NCBI GenBank assembly: GCA_945861635.1
Contig: CAMAWH010000014.1
Location: 41,458 to 105,457 of the forward strand
Origin: Klebsiella pneumoniae
GTDB lineage: Bacteria > Myxococcota_A > UBA796 > SXON01
Reading direction: 5' to 3'
Length of the DNA stretch: 64,000 nucleotides
Shown here: piece after piece, positions 27,504 through 36,351 of the stretch
Layout: the number at the start of each line of letters is the position of its first letter
How positions within the stretch are numbered: the stretch's first letter is position 1
Made by a program: the position numbers and the translations under genes
The notes under the pieces: generated by a model
Databases searched by the model: none
Told to the model about the DNA's origin: nothing
What the model saw: the letters and a program-made list of their open reading frames with translations, nothing else

Positions 27504-28343
27504 ATGCCCAACATCGATCTGATTCCGTACGCCAACGCCTCCGCCTACCGTCGCATCGCCGCCGTGGCATGGGAAGCCCCGAACGACCCGCACGTGTACG
27601 GAACGATGGAAATCCGTGCCGAGGCGCTCGAAGCGTGGATCGCCAAAAAACGCGTCGAAACGGGAGAAAAAATCACGCTCACCCATGCGGTCGGCCGCGC
27701 CATCGCGATGATCATCGGGAAACACCGCGATCTCAACGCGCTGGTGCGCTTCGGTAACCTCTACCAGCGGCGAGATGTCGACGTTTTCGTGCAAGTCGTC
27801 GTGGAAGACGAGACGAACATTGGCCGCGCCGACCTCTCTGGCGTGAAATTCAAGAATGCGGACCAGCTCGACGTCGCCGCCATGTGTCGAATCCTCAAGG
27901 AGAAAGCTGGGAAGATTCGCGCGGGACAGGACGAGGAATTCAACAACACCAAGTCCAGCCTGTCGTCGATGCCGGGCTGGATTCTCAAGCCGCTCCTTCG
28001 CTTTCTCGATTTTCTCCAATACACGTTGAACGTCAACCCGAAGTTCCTCGGTACGCCAGGTGATCCATTCGGCTCGGCGATGGTGACGAACGTCGGCGTC
28101 TTCGGCCTCACGATCGGGTACGCGCCGTTCTTCCCGTTGGCCCGCTGCCCCATCATCCTCACGCTCGGATGCATTGAAAATCGGGCGGTGGTCGAGGAGG
28201 GAAAGATCGTCCCAGGGAGAGTGCTCTACCTCAACGGGACGTTCGATCATCGGGTCGTGGACGGGTACCACGCAGGCATCATCGCCAAGGAAGTTCGCGT
28301 GCTGCTCGCCAACCCGGAACGTCTTGACGAGGTCGTGGGTTAG
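27504..28343 (+). CDS. 2-oxoacid dehydrogenase acyltransferase-fold protein without lipoyl domain
   Basis: 279 residues resembling the catalytic domain of E2 acyltransferases (chloramphenicol acetyltransferase fold). The active-site motif FDHRVVDGYHAG with catalytic histidine is present near residue 250. The lipoyl and E1/E3-binding domains are missing, so it is not a normal dehydrogenase component. Stand-alone proteins of this kind are known but their acyl donors are not. No dehydrogenase E1 or E3 genes are nearby. Confidence 0.78.
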   Translation: MPNIDLIPYANASAYRRIAAVAWEAPNDPHVYGTMEIRAEALEAWIAKKRVETGEKITLTHAVGRAIAMIIGKHRDLNALVRFGNLYQRRDVDVFVQVVVEDETNIGRADLSGVKFKNADQLDVAAMCRILKEKAGKIRAGQDEEFNNTKSSLSSMPGWILKPLLRFLDFLQYTLNVNPKFLGTPGDPFGSAMVTNVGVFGLTIGYAPFFPLARCPIILTLGCIENRAVVEEGKIVPGRVLYLNGTFDHRVVDGYHAGIIAKEVRVLLANPERLDEVVG

Positions 28344-28349
28344 CGCCGC

Positions 28350-30308
28350 GTGCTTCCCCTCGTCGCTTCCACCGTCCTCGATCTTTGGCGTGGCTGGCCC
28401 GGCTCCGACAAGGTGTTTGTCAACGTCGGCTTGCCAGATGGTTCGTCCGCGCTGTTTCTCGTAGATACTGGCGCGTCGATCTCAGTGCTCAACGAGGATA
28501 TCGCCGAGCGCCTCGGGCTGCACGTGTTCGACGCCGGGGGCACGGTGAACGGCCTGAGCGGCTCCGTTCCATGGATGAAGGCGACGATCCCGCATCTTCA
28601 ACTCGGGGAGTTCGGCGCTGATAATATCGACGTTGCCGTCGGCGTTCCCGGCGCGCCCCGGGAGTCCGGTCCGCTGCCGATTGCCGGCATCCTCGGCAAC
28701 AACGTATGGCGAAACTTCACCTTGGTGGTGGACTATCCGCGCGATCAGCTGGAACTCTATCCGCCTGGCACGTACCACGCGCGCGGACGGAGCGCGCAGT
28801 TGGTCGTCGGCGATAATCACCTGTACACGCCCGTACGCATCATCGCGAAGAAGGACAAGGAGGTCGTCGACCAAAAGACGATGCTCGAAATCGACACGGG
28901 GGCGGAGGATCTTTCGCTGTGGTGCCAGACCGGCGAGCCCTTTCGCGACGTGACGACCCTTGGCGTGGAGCACGTCATCGGCATCGGTGCCGACCTTGAC
29001 CGGATTCCCGACTACAGCTTCCTGTCGGAGACCCGCCGAATTCCCGTCGCGTCCGTCGAGATCGGGGGGAGAAAGCTGGTTCCGTGGAATTCCGTGCGGT
29101 GGAACTCTCCCGATGAAATCACCGACGCCTGCGCGGTAACCCCGGGCCTCATTGGCTACGGAATCCTGCATCCGTGGCGGGTAGTCATCGACTACCAAGG
29201 CGGGAAGTTGACGTTGGAGAAGCCGCGCGGAAAACCCCGGCGGTTCGACGCGCTGGCGGGTTGGCTGAACGCCGACCGGGTCGCGTTCGGGGCCGATCCC
29301 ATCCGGGCAGCTCCTCGGGCGCGGGTCATTGCCGGGCAAGGCGACTTGCCACAGGCACGCGCGCTCGTCGAGGCCGGCCTGCGCGCGACTCCGACCGACC
29401 CGCAGCTCGTCGTCCTGCTGGCGAGATTGCAGCGGAATGGCGCCGAATATGCCGCGGCCGTCGCTACCCTTTCGTCCATGACGCCCAGCGAACTCGCCGG
29501 AGAGGATGAGTGGGTTTCGTTCGTGAACTCTCTGGTGCTCGAAGGAAAGACGGCGGAAGCGGTCGATCGGGCGCGCGCGGCGGTCAACGCGGGCACAGAC
29601 GACGAACCCGCGCGGGAGGATTTCTACGTTGCGCTTTCCGATGCGCTGCTCGCGGCCGGGCGGCCGACGGAAGCGCAGGCGGCGCTCGACCAGGCGATCT
29701 CGATCGACATGGGTGGAAGCGCGTTCCTCTTTCGGCGCGCTCGTATCGCGCTCGCAGAAGGTGACCGCTACAGCGCGATTACGACGCTGCGTGGCCTGAT
29801 GCAGGTCTACCCGATCGGAGGAATGCCGATGTGGCTCTACGCAATGTCGGCGAAACCCGAGGACCGGGAGACGTTCCGCACGGACCTCGATCGCGCGCTG
29901 GGCAGGCTGCATCCAGGCTCGCAACCGTTCGATTTCGTCGGGGCGGCGTGGCTGGCGGTAGGAGAGGAGGTACGCGGCGGAGAAGCGCTGACCACGGGAT
30001 ACGCGCGAGACTGTTCGCGCCTTCCGGCCAGCCCGGAGCGTGACAATTGCGACGCGTGGTACTGGGCGCTCCAGCACAAAAATCTGGATCAGGCGGCGGC
30101 TCGAATGAAGCAGGCGTTGGCGGCGCAGCCCACGAACTCTGCCTTTCACGACACGGCGGCCGTGGTATCGCTCGCCGCCGGTGACGCCGCCAGCGCCTTC
30201 GCCCACGCACAGGAGGCCGCCCGCCTCTCCCCATGGGATCCATACCTTTTGTGGCAGGTTGGCCGCATGAAGGTCGCGGCGGACGTGCCGGCAGCGCTAG
30301 GCGGTTAG
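28350..30308 (+). CDS. Double retropepsin-like aspartyl protease with TPR region
   Basis: 652 residues from a GTG start 6 bp after the previous gene. Residues ~20-130 form a retropepsin-like domain with FLVDTGASISVLN. Residues ~170-300 form a second with MLEIDTGAEDLSLW. Two DTGA motifs in one chain would allow an intramolecular protease dimer. Residues ~310-650 are TPR-like helical pairs (GDLPQARALVEAGLRATPTD). There is no clear signal peptide. Substrate unknown. Confidence 0.75.
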   Translation: MLPLVASTVLDLWRGWPGSDKVFVNVGLPDGSSALFLVDTGASISVLNEDIAERLGLHVFDAGGTVNGLSGSVPWMKATIPHLQLGEFGADNIDVAVGVPGAPRESGPLPIAGILGNNVWRNFTLVVDYPRDQLELYPPGTYHARGRSAQLVVGDNHLYTPVRIIAKKDKEVVDQKTMLEIDTGAEDLSLWCQTGEPFRDVTTLGVEHVIGIGADLDRIPDYSFLSETRRIPVASVEIGGRKLVPWNSVRWNSPDEITDACAVTPGLIGYGILHPWRVVIDYQGGKLTLEKPRGKPRRFDALAGWLNADRVAFGADPIRAAPRARVIAGQGDLPQARALVEAGLRATPTDPQLVVLLARLQRNGAEYAAAVATLSSMTPSELAGEDEWVSFVNSLVLEGKTAEAVDRARAAVNAGTDDEPAREDFYVALSDALLAAGRPTEAQAALDQAISIDMGGSAFLFRRARIALAEGDRYSAITTLRGLMQVYPIGGMPMWLYAMSAKPEDRETFRTDLDRALGRLHPGSQPFDFVGAAWLAVGEEVRGGEALTTGYARDCSRLPASPERDNCDAWYWALQHKNLDQAAARMKQALAAQPTNSAFHDTAAVVSLAAGDAASAFAHAQEAARLSPWDPYLLWQVGRMKVAADVPAALGG

Positions 30309-30317
30309 GGCACAACG

Positions 30318-31127
30318 ATGTCAACCATTCTGCTCACGTTTGCCCTTGCCCTTGCCCGTGACAAGGCGACGGGTCCAGGTCCCGAAAACGCTTTGGTCAT
30401 CGGCGTGTACGACGGAGACACGTTTACGCTGGCAACGGACGACCGCGTGCGACTTCGTTGGGTGAATACGCCGGAAATTCAGCCGCCGGAGCCGTATTCA
30501 ATCGAGGCACGCGACGCGACAAGCGCGCTTGTGATGAACAAGACGGTCCACCTCCTCTACGGCCCCACCATTCGGGACGGGTACGGACGGTTGCTGGGCG
30601 GGGTGGAGATCGATGGGAAGAACCTGTCGATTGAGCTGTTGGAGCGCGGGCTGGCCCACCTGTTCATCATCCCCCCCGACGGAACGGACTTCACGACGTT
30701 CATCGCTGCACAAGCGCGTGCCAAGGCGGCGAAGAAGGGCATCTGGTCCACGCCCGCGTATCAGGGAGTCCTCCACATCACGTCCTTTCACGCAAACGCG
30801 GATGGAGATGATCGGGAAAACGTCAACGGCGAATACCTTCGAGTGTGCAACGTCGATCCCAATCCCATCGATCTCGCCGGCTACAAGATCAGCGATCTCT
30901 CGGCAAACTCATGGGAATTTCCGGCGCTGGTCGTGCCCCCTGGACACACATTTGAGATTCACTCGGGAAAGGGCATGAACCAGACCGATTCCTCCCGCCA
31001 GTTGGAGATCTTCCTCCAGAGCGCCGACCCGATCTGGAACAACGCGGAAGACCGAGCCACCATCTACGACCGGTTTGGTCGTTCCGTGGACAGCCGCGCT
31101 CACGCCGTTGACAAGGGCACGCCGTAG
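30318..31127 (+). CDS. Thermonuclease-like protein with lamin-tail domain
   Basis: 269 residues. A short hydrophobic N-terminus (MSTILLTFALALA) could be a signal peptide. Residues ~25-140 are a staphylococcal-nuclease fold: VYDGDTFTL with the metal aspartate, LRWVNTPEIQPPE, DGYGRLLGGVEI with the catalytic arginine, and LLERGLAHLF. Residues ~150-245 are a lamin-tail-like beta sandwich (GEYLRVCNVDPNPIDLAGYKI), often attached to secreted nucleases. It probably degrades extracellular or periplasmic nucleic acid. Confidence 0.85.
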   Translation: MSTILLTFALALARDKATGPGPENALVIGVYDGDTFTLATDDRVRLRWVNTPEIQPPEPYSIEARDATSALVMNKTVHLLYGPTIRDGYGRLLGGVEIDGKNLSIELLERGLAHLFIIPPDGTDFTTFIAAQARAKAAKKGIWSTPAYQGVLHITSFHANADGDDRENVNGEYLRVCNVDPNPIDLAGYKISDLSANSWEFPALVVPPGHTFEIHSGKGMNQTDSSRQLEIFLQSADPIWNNAEDRATIYDRFGRSVDSRAHAVDKGTP

Positions 31128-31128
31128 C

Positions 31129-31650
31129 GTGGACGGCGGGGGCGGCGGCGTGGACCAATCGTTATTCCTGCTCCTTAACGGCTGGTATCCGTTGGGCGCC
31201 ATCGTGTGGCAGGCGTTGAGCGATCCGCGGGCGGCCTTCGTACTCGTGGCCTATGTCGTGTGGGCAGCGTACAGGACCCAACGCGGGTCGGTTGTCGTCG
31301 TTGCGGCAATAGCGTTTGCCATCACGGATCCGTTCTGCGGGATGGTCCTGAAGCCCCAGTTTGCCGAAACGCGCCCCTGCGCAACGTTGGGTCGAGTGTG
31401 GGGGCCCGCGAATATCGACGGTACTACCGCGTGCGGCTCGGGCTACGCGATGCCTTCCGCGCATGCCGCCAACACCATGGCGGTTGCGGCGGTCCTGGCC
31501 TCCCCTCCCCTCGTCGGCGTATCGGTGCTGGTGGGGCTCTCGCGCGTCGTGACCGGGCAACATTGGCCCTCGGACGTAGCCGCAGGTTGGGGCATTGGCG
31601 CCGTCGTCGGCGCGCTCGTCCGGTGGTTGTTTGGCCGCGTGAAACAATGA
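31129..31650 (+). CDS. PAP2-family phosphatase
   Basis: About 173 residues with several membrane spans and the three PAP2 motifs: KPQFAETRPC, YAMPSAHAAN and SRVVTGQHWPSDVAAG. These enzymes remove phosphate from lipids such as phosphatidic acid or undecaprenyl pyrophosphate on the outer face of the inner membrane. The GTG at 31129 follows the SNase stop by 1 bp and has AAGGGC upstream; GTG at 31150 is an alternative. The stop overlaps the next ATG (ATGA). Confidence 0.85.
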   Translation: MDGGGGGVDQSLFLLLNGWYPLGAIVWQALSDPRAAFVLVAYVVWAAYRTQRGSVVVVAAIAFAITDPFCGMVLKPQFAETRPCATLGRVWGPANIDGTTACGSGYAMPSAHAANTMAVAAVLASPPLVGVSVLVGLSRVVTGQHWPSDVAAGWGIGAVVGALVRWLFGRVKQ

Positions 31651-32306
31651 AAGTTCAGGCGGTTTTTGTGGACGCCGCGGGCACGCTTTTGCGCACGCGC
31701 GAGCCGGTAGGAATTACCTATGCCCGAACCGCACGGCAATTCGGCTACGACGCCGATCCCGTCGAGGTGGAAGCACGATTCGGGGCCAGCTTCGCAGCGG
31801 CACGCTCGACACTCCAGCGTGGCGACGGGCGGGCGTTCTGGGCAGAGGTGGTCGCCGACAGCGTCGGCGTCCGCGACAAATCGCTGTTCGACGCCTTGTA
31901 CGAGCATTATAGCCGGCCCCGCGCCTGGTGGATCGACACCGAGGCGCTGCGGGTATTGGGCGGCCTGGCACGGTCGGGGGTGCGTCTGGGCATCATCTCC
32001 AACTGGGACACGCGCTTACGAACGTTGTACGAACGTTTTGCCTTGGAGCGCATGTTCCCGGTGCTGGTTGTTTCGGCCGAACTCGACGCGGAAAAGCCGG
32101 ACCCGGTGCTGTTCCATGCGGCCTGTCGCGTGGCCGGCGTCGCGCCGGCCAATGCCATCCATGTCGGAAACGACCCCGTCGCGGACGTCCAAGGAGCGTC
32201 GCAAGCGGGACTCGTTGGACTCCTCTACGACGAAGACATCGGCTGGCCCGCCATCGGGGAGCAGATTCGGGTCTTGCGCCGCGGCGTCGGCATGTTCGGG
32301 CGGTAG
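31647..32306 (+). CDS. HAD-superfamily hydrolase
   Basis: 219 residues of a haloacid-dehalogenase-type phosphatase. Motif I reads FVDAAGTLL (the usual second aspartate of DxD is replaced by alanine), motif II is IISNWD, motif III is AEKPDPVLF, and motif IV is VGNDPVADVQGA. The pattern DxxGTLL with a helical cap matches the REG-2/HDHD3-like subgroup. The start is coupled to the PAP2 gene by ATGA. Substrate unknown. Confidence 0.83.
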   Translation: MKVQAVFVDAAGTLLRTREPVGITYARTARQFGYDADPVEVEARFGASFAAARSTLQRGDGRAFWAEVVADSVGVRDKSLFDALYEHYSRPRAWWIDTEALRVLGGLARSGVRLGIISNWDTRLRTLYERFALERMFPVLVVSAELDAEKPDPVLFHAACRVAGVAPANAIHVGNDPVADVQGASQAGLVGLLYDEDIGWPAIGEQIRVLRRGVGMFGR

Positions 32307-32316
32307 GTCGCCTCGA

Positions 32317-32613
32317 CTAACCCTTCGGCCGCCAGGCGTTCGTGTAGTACCCCTCCCCTTCCTTCGGCCGCATCGGCGAGTCACGACGCGCATACACTTC
32401 ATCGCGCAAAAGCCCGGCCAATAGCTGGCGACCCGGAAGCCCGTGGTCCAACCAGCGCGTACGCAGGCGGCGATACACGGCGTCCTCGTCCGTGTCGGCT
32501 ATCCCCGCGATCTTGCGAAGGCTCTGGTCGATGTAGTCCGCGTGCTCGGGGGTGCAGGAAACCTGCGCTTCTTCGAAAAGTTCGCTCAACCAGTCGAGGT
32601 ATGCGGCGGCCAT
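32317..32613 (-). CDS. Small hypothetical protein
   Basis: A 98-residue helical, charged protein beginning MAAAYLDWLSELFEEAQ, with GAGGAT upstream of the ATG at 32613. The C-terminus (YYTNAWRPKG) is polar. No membrane segment or known motif is seen. It sits alone between the HAD gene (convergent) and the third toxin-antitoxin module. Confidence 0.55.
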   Translation of the reverse strand: MAAAYLDWLSELFEEAQVSCTPEHADYIDQSLRKIAGIADTDEDAVYRRLRTRWLDHGLPGRQLLAGLLRDEVYARRDSPMRPKEGEGYYTNAWRPKG

Positions 32614-32799
32614 CGGGATCCTCGCCGACCATGTAGCGCCTCCACCCCGCCGGGTCGACTGCTGACCGTGCTCCCAGCCACGGTGTCGATCGCCACCGAT
32701 ATCGAGATGAAACCCGGCGTACAGCCGGCGGGCGGAAGTTGGTTGGCCCGGCGCGCTCGCGCCGCCCAAAGACGCCACTTGCCTGTCACCCCCGTTGGC

Positions 32800-33216
32800 T
32801 CAGGCGCCGCCCTCCGGGCTGATGATCGTGACGCGTGGGAAGTACGTCCTGTAGCGGGCAGCGTCGCGCGTCACGAGAACCAGGGACTCGAACGCTGCGT
32901 GCGCACCGATATAGAAGTCCGGGAGGGGCATCGGCCGTAGTCCGCCCCGACGCCGATACTCGCCAAATGCGCGGCCCGCAAGGAACCCAGCGGGCCAGGG
33001 CAGAGGCAGGCGCACCCAGTCCGGCGCCGGCAGGGCGGCGTCGAGATCTTCGATCCGGGGGAATCCTGCCGCGAGTTCTGCGTAAATGATCGGGTTGATC
33101 GCAACCGGTCCCTCGTCCGCGCACTGCGTGATGGTGCTCTCCGACCATTCGGCCCACGCCGCGTCGCCGCTGATCACATCCAGGATGACGTTGGTGTCAA
33201 TCAGGAACCGCCTCAC
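32800..33216 (-). CDS. PIN-domain (VapC-family) toxin
   Basis: 138 residues with FLIDTNVILDVISGD (first catalytic aspartate), IIYAELAAGF (glutamate), and PLPDFYIGAHAAFESLVLVTRD supplying the remaining acidic residues. The start overlaps the antitoxin stop by 4 bp. This is the third PIN toxin in the window, unlinked to the array at the left end and lacking the flanking repeat. A ribonuclease toxin role follows from the family. Confidence 0.9.
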   Translation of the reverse strand: MRRFLIDTNVILDVISGDAAWAEWSESTITQCADEGPVAINPIIYAELAAGFPRIEDLDAALPAPDWVRLPLPWPAGFLAGRAFGEYRRRGGLRPMPLPDFYIGAHAAFESLVLVTRDAARYRTYFPRVTIISPEGGA

Positions 33217-33443
33217 CCGTCGCCTCGGGTCAACGCCATGAGTTCCTCGGTAGATGGGCCCGAATAGGCCGCGGCGCGCAGCGCGCCGACGACGCGGCGG
33301 CCTCGCGATGACTGCGCCTGTACCTTTCGCAGGTGCACGACGTTTCCGACGACCTCGAACTCGACCTCGGAGTCCGGAACGATGTTCAGTTGCTCCCGAA
33401 TCGCGATTGGAATGGTGACCTGGCCCTTGGTGGTGACGCGCAC
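33213..33443 (-). CDS. AbrB-type antitoxin
   Basis: 76 residues beginning (GTG) RVTTKGQVTIPIAIREQLN, the AbrB/MazE swapped-hairpin signature, followed by a basic linker and a short C-terminal tail likely to bind the toxin. GGGAGAG lies just before the start. A perfect inverted repeat with GTAATAC arms (33454-33474) lies upstream and probably mediates autorepression. Confidence 0.88.
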   Translation of the reverse strand: MRVTTKGQVTIPIAIREQLNIVPDSEVEFEVVGNVVHLRKVQAQSSRGRRVVGALRAAAYSGPSTEELMALTRGDG

Positions 33444-33453
33444 AGCTCTCCCG

Positions 33454-33474
33454 GTAATACCTGGAAAGTATTAC
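33454..33474. promoter_or_regulatory. Palindromic operator of the third PIN/AbrB module
   Basis: GTAATAC and GTATTAC are perfect 7 bp inverted arms around a 7 bp spacer, about 10 bp upstream of the antitoxin start. It resembles the CCTTAC/GTAAGG site of the first AbrB module, so the two antitoxins may share recognition features. Confidence 0.6.
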
Positions 33475-33687
33475 TCATACTCTTCGAAACTGTCAAGGTC
33501 CAGGCTCGATCACGACGGGGGCCTGCCGCTCCTCGGGTCGGAGGCGCCGATCTGGGAGCGTGTGCCGTCGAACCTGAGCCGTCCGGGCCGCGCCCAAAGA
33601 AGATTCGCACTCCCCCTCATCCCCCGGCGCCTTCCAACCGATCTCCCCAGTGTCGCATCTTTCGCGACCCAACCCGGAGACCCCACC

Positions 33688-34650
33688 ATGATCGCATCCA
33701 TCCTGTTTCTCGCTTGCTCACCCGACGCCGCGTTTTCCGACGCTGACGCCGCCTACGACGACGTCACCGCCGAAGCGTCCGCCCTTGCGGGACGAGTCAG
33801 CATTCCGGTTGACGTCACCGACGAAACCGCCACCTCGGTTGCCATCACCCACGTCACGTGGGCGGACGACGCCATGACCGTCGGCGCCGAACTCACGTCT
33901 GGCAGCGTTGTGGACGGCGTTGCGACGCTCTCCATCCCGGCCCGCGTTCCCTTCCGTGATCGCAGCAGCAACAAGCCGCTCGCTCCCGTCTACTACGCGG
34001 TGACCGTCCGCGACACCGATGGTGACTATGTCGCCGTGTCGGACAGCGCGCTGATCTTCGCGCCGCGCGCTGTCGAAGGCGGCCCCTCACGCGGCTGGAA
34101 CGTGCTGGTTGACCCGACCGACACGGAGCAGACCTGGGCCTCGGCGGCGAGCGGCATGGAAGCAAGCCATTCGCTCGTCGGAAGCGACACGCTCGACATT
34201 GGCGGCCTCGTCGACGTGGAGTACGGCGTCGGCCAGCGCATCGTGACCGCGCCCTTGGGCAGCGCCACCGGTGCCGCCCCCTACGACGAGCCCTTCCAGG
34301 TGTCGTGGCACATCTCGCTGAGCGGCGTTCCGTCCGCCAATCTCGTCGGCGGATACGGTGAAGATGCCGGAATCGCGGCTTTCGAGCCGATGCTCTACCA
34401 GGACATCGACGCGAGCCTTTCCTACTCGGATGTCGATCCCGTGCAGGCCCACGTGTGCATCGGGCCGGTGACGGCCGGGATGGCGTGGGTTCCGGCGCCG
34501 CGCACCGTCGGCGAGGCGATGTCGTACGCCGAGAAGGGTTCGGTGTCCGGTTGGACGATGTTCGACCTTGGCGCGGAAGGATTCTCGTCCGTCGAAGCCG
34601 AAGGGAACGACGCCGCGCTGCGGGAGTCCTGTATGTCCGACGACCAGTAG
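33688..34650 (+). CDS. Lipoprotein of unknown function
   Basis: 320 residues starting MIASILFLACSPDAAF, a 10-residue lipoprotein signal without basic residues. The start is fixed by GGAGA at the proper distance. The mature part is beta-rich and acidic (SDADAAYDDVTAEAS) with a carbohydrate-binding-like or Ig-like feel, but no family is recognised. A terminator follows. The opposite-strand glucosaminidase frame overlaps its last 230 bases. Confidence 0.7.
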   Translation: MIASILFLACSPDAAFSDADAAYDDVTAEASALAGRVSIPVDVTDETATSVAITHVTWADDAMTVGAELTSGSVVDGVATLSIPARVPFRDRSSNKPLAPVYYAVTVRDTDGDYVAVSDSALIFAPRAVEGGPSRGWNVLVDPTDTEQTWASAASGMEASHSLVGSDTLDIGGLVDVEYGVGQRIVTAPLGSATGAAPYDEPFQVSWHISLSGVPSANLVGGYGEDAGIAAFEPMLYQDIDASLSYSDVDPVQAHVCIGPVTAGMAWVPAPRTVGEAMSYAEKGSVSGWTMFDLGAEGFSSVEAEGNDAALRESCMSDDQ

Positions 34651-35537
34651 GTCGGACCGGACGCGGATGCCGGGCGCCTCGAAAGGGGCGCCCGCTCTGC
34701 TTTTCCAGGAAGTCCCTCGGCCAGCGGCGCCTGATTCCGCCAGTTGAAGCGCTGAAGATCGTATTGACCGGCGATGGCGTCGAGCTTCGACGCATACCGG
34801 GGGTCCGTCGCATAGGTGCCCTGCAACGCGCGCACGTAGGCCGATGCATCTTCTGCGACCCGCCGCGCCGCCGCATATCTGGACGAGGTCGCGAGCACGC
34901 GCGCATGGTCCGCAAGCGCCTCGCCAGCGTCGTTGTAGAGTCGGAAGCTCGCGGTCCGCATGCGACGAACCCCGTGCCGATACTCCACGACCTTGCGTTT
35001 GACAGCACCCGCCGGGCCCTCTCCTTTCATCCCAAACAGGTTCTGCCCCGGCGCAGACCGGCCCCAGTTACTCTCCAAGATCGCCTGGGCAAGCGTCACC
35101 GATGCGGGCACGCCCAACGACCAATCGTTGAACGTCGCACCGTTAACGGCACCCCCGAGGAACACCCCACGGTAGCCTTCCGGAAAGGGCGCCGTCGTAA
35201 GGAGAGCGGTGTTGCGAATGGCAACGGCATTGAGGGCCAACTCGGCAATGAGCGAGGCGCCCAGCGTGTTGTCGGGGTCACGTGCGAGCAAGGCCAGATC
35301 ATTCAGTACCCGGTCCGCCAGCGTCACCGCAAGCGAAAATTCTCCGGCCGCAAGATGGGCGGCCGCCCGTTCCATGTGGCCGTTGATTTGCGGACCCACA
35401 CCGATAAAGCGGACGACGGCGGCGTCATCGAGCACCTCCGCAGCCGGGCGCAACCCCGCAGTCAGCGCAAACGCGAGCCCGGAAAGGCCAACCGTGGCCT
35501 TGAGGAGTGACGCGAGCGAAGAAGTGACGGCGGACAA
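34422..35537 (-). CDS. Glucosaminidase-family peptidoglycan hydrolase (FlgJ/LytG-like)
   Basis: 371 residues. After an N-terminal hydrophobic segment and a helical region, residues ~140-270 are an endo-beta-N-acetylglucosaminidase domain: SVTLAQAILESNWGRSAPGQNLFGMKG, of which AILESNWG carries the catalytic glutamate, then VEYRHGVRRMRTASFRLY and TDPRYASKLDAI. It would cleave peptidoglycan glycan strands. The last ~100 residues run antisense through a terminator and into the convergent lipoprotein gene and look non-native (Ser/Pro/Arg-rich), so the original stop was probably near 34710. Confidence 0.8.
   Translation of the reverse strand: MSAVTSSLASLLKATVGLSGLAFALTAGLRPAAEVLDDAAVVRFIGVGPQINGHMERAAAHLAAGEFSLAVTLADRVLNDLALLARDPDNTLGASLIAELALNAVAIRNTALLTTAPFPEGYRGVFLGGAVNGATFNDWSLGVPASVTLAQAILESNWGRSAPGQNLFGMKGEGPAGAVKRKVVEYRHGVRRMRTASFRLYNDAGEALADHARVLATSSRYAAARRVAEDASAYVRALQGTYATDPRYASKLDAIAGQYDLQRFNWRNQAPLAEGLPGKAERAPLSRRPASASGPTYWSSDIQDSRSAASFPSASTDENPSAPRSNIVQPDTEPFSAYDIASPTVRGAGTHAIPAVTGPMHTWACTGSTSE
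34671..34694. terminator. Probable bidirectional terminator
   Basis: CGGGCGCC and GGCGCCCG form a perfect 8 bp stem with an 8-base loop, followed on the plus strand by CTCTGCTTTT. It sits 20 bp after the lipoprotein stop and inside the extended 3' end of the convergent glucosaminidase frame. Confidence 0.6.
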
Positions 35538-35637
35538 GCGCGCAAGGATACCGATCTACAGCGAATGTGCAAGGTTTGACGCGTCAAGAGCCGGCGCCGG
35601 TCGTCGCATCGACAAAGTGCGCGTCTGCCGTGTCGGA

Positions 35638-36351
35638 TCACTCAAACTCCGTCACCATCACCGGGTACACCGGCACCAGACCATCCGCCGGGGCATCGAA
35701 CTCAAACGACTCCGACACGTCTCCCGAGGACAAGCTCTGCGAAAGCGTCAGCAAAAACGCGCCCTCAGGAACCCCGAAGACCGCGAACGCGCCCGTGATC
35801 GCCGTTTCCGTCAACGCCGGGTCCACAACCCCGGTCTCATCGATGTAGCAGGCGGTGTGCGTCTCTCCGGCGCTGTCCTGAACCACCACCGTCACACCCG
35901 GGGCGGGCGGGCTGTACGCGGGATCCACGTTGGCTTGGGAAAACCGCGCCTCTCCCATGATCAACGTGCCCGGCCGATCGAGATCCGGACAGCCGACCCA
36001 CGCCGCGACGGCGCCCGCCAAATACTCCGGCGTTGCAATCCACGGGTACCCACTCGCCAGGGAGAAGCTGGAGGTACCAGCAGCACCCTGAAATCCCGTG
36101 GAGACGAACCCTTCGGCTGCTGCGTGAACGAAGAAGACCTCACCTGCCGGCACGATGACGCTGAACGCGCCCGCGGCGTCCGTCTCCGCGACCTCACCGG
36201 CAACGTGGGTTTGGTCAAAGATGGACACGAGGGCGCCCTCGACAGTCGACCCCGCGCCCCCGGGCGCGTCGAGCACCACGCCCGACATCACGACCTCGGC
36301 CGAGCCACCTTCACAACCGACGAAAAGGCCAAGGACAAACATGACACTCAT
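35638..36351 (-). CDS. Lipoprotein with carboxypeptidase-regulatory-like domain
   Basis: 237 residues with lipobox MSVMFVLGLFVGC. Residues ~20-100 resemble a transthyretin-like fold (SGVVLDAPGGAG, VSIFDQTHVAGEVAETDAAGAFSVIVPAG), common in extracellular proteins. A second similar segment follows later (GVTVVVQDSAGETHT, ITGAFAVFGVPEGAFLL). The ATG overlaps the stop of the upstream lipoprotein (ATGA). No enzymatic residues are evident. Confidence 0.72.
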   Translation of the reverse strand: MSVMFVLGLFVGCEGGSAEVVMSGVVLDAPGGAGSTVEGALVSIFDQTHVAGEVAETDAAGAFSVIVPAGEVFFVHAAAEGFVSTGFQGAAGTSSFSLASGYPWIATPEYLAGAVAAWVGCPDLDRPGTLIMGEARFSQANVDPAYSPPAPGVTVVVQDSAGETHTACYIDETGVVDPALTETAITGAFAVFGVPEGAFLLTLSQSLSSGDVSESFEFDAPADGLVPVYPVMVTEFE

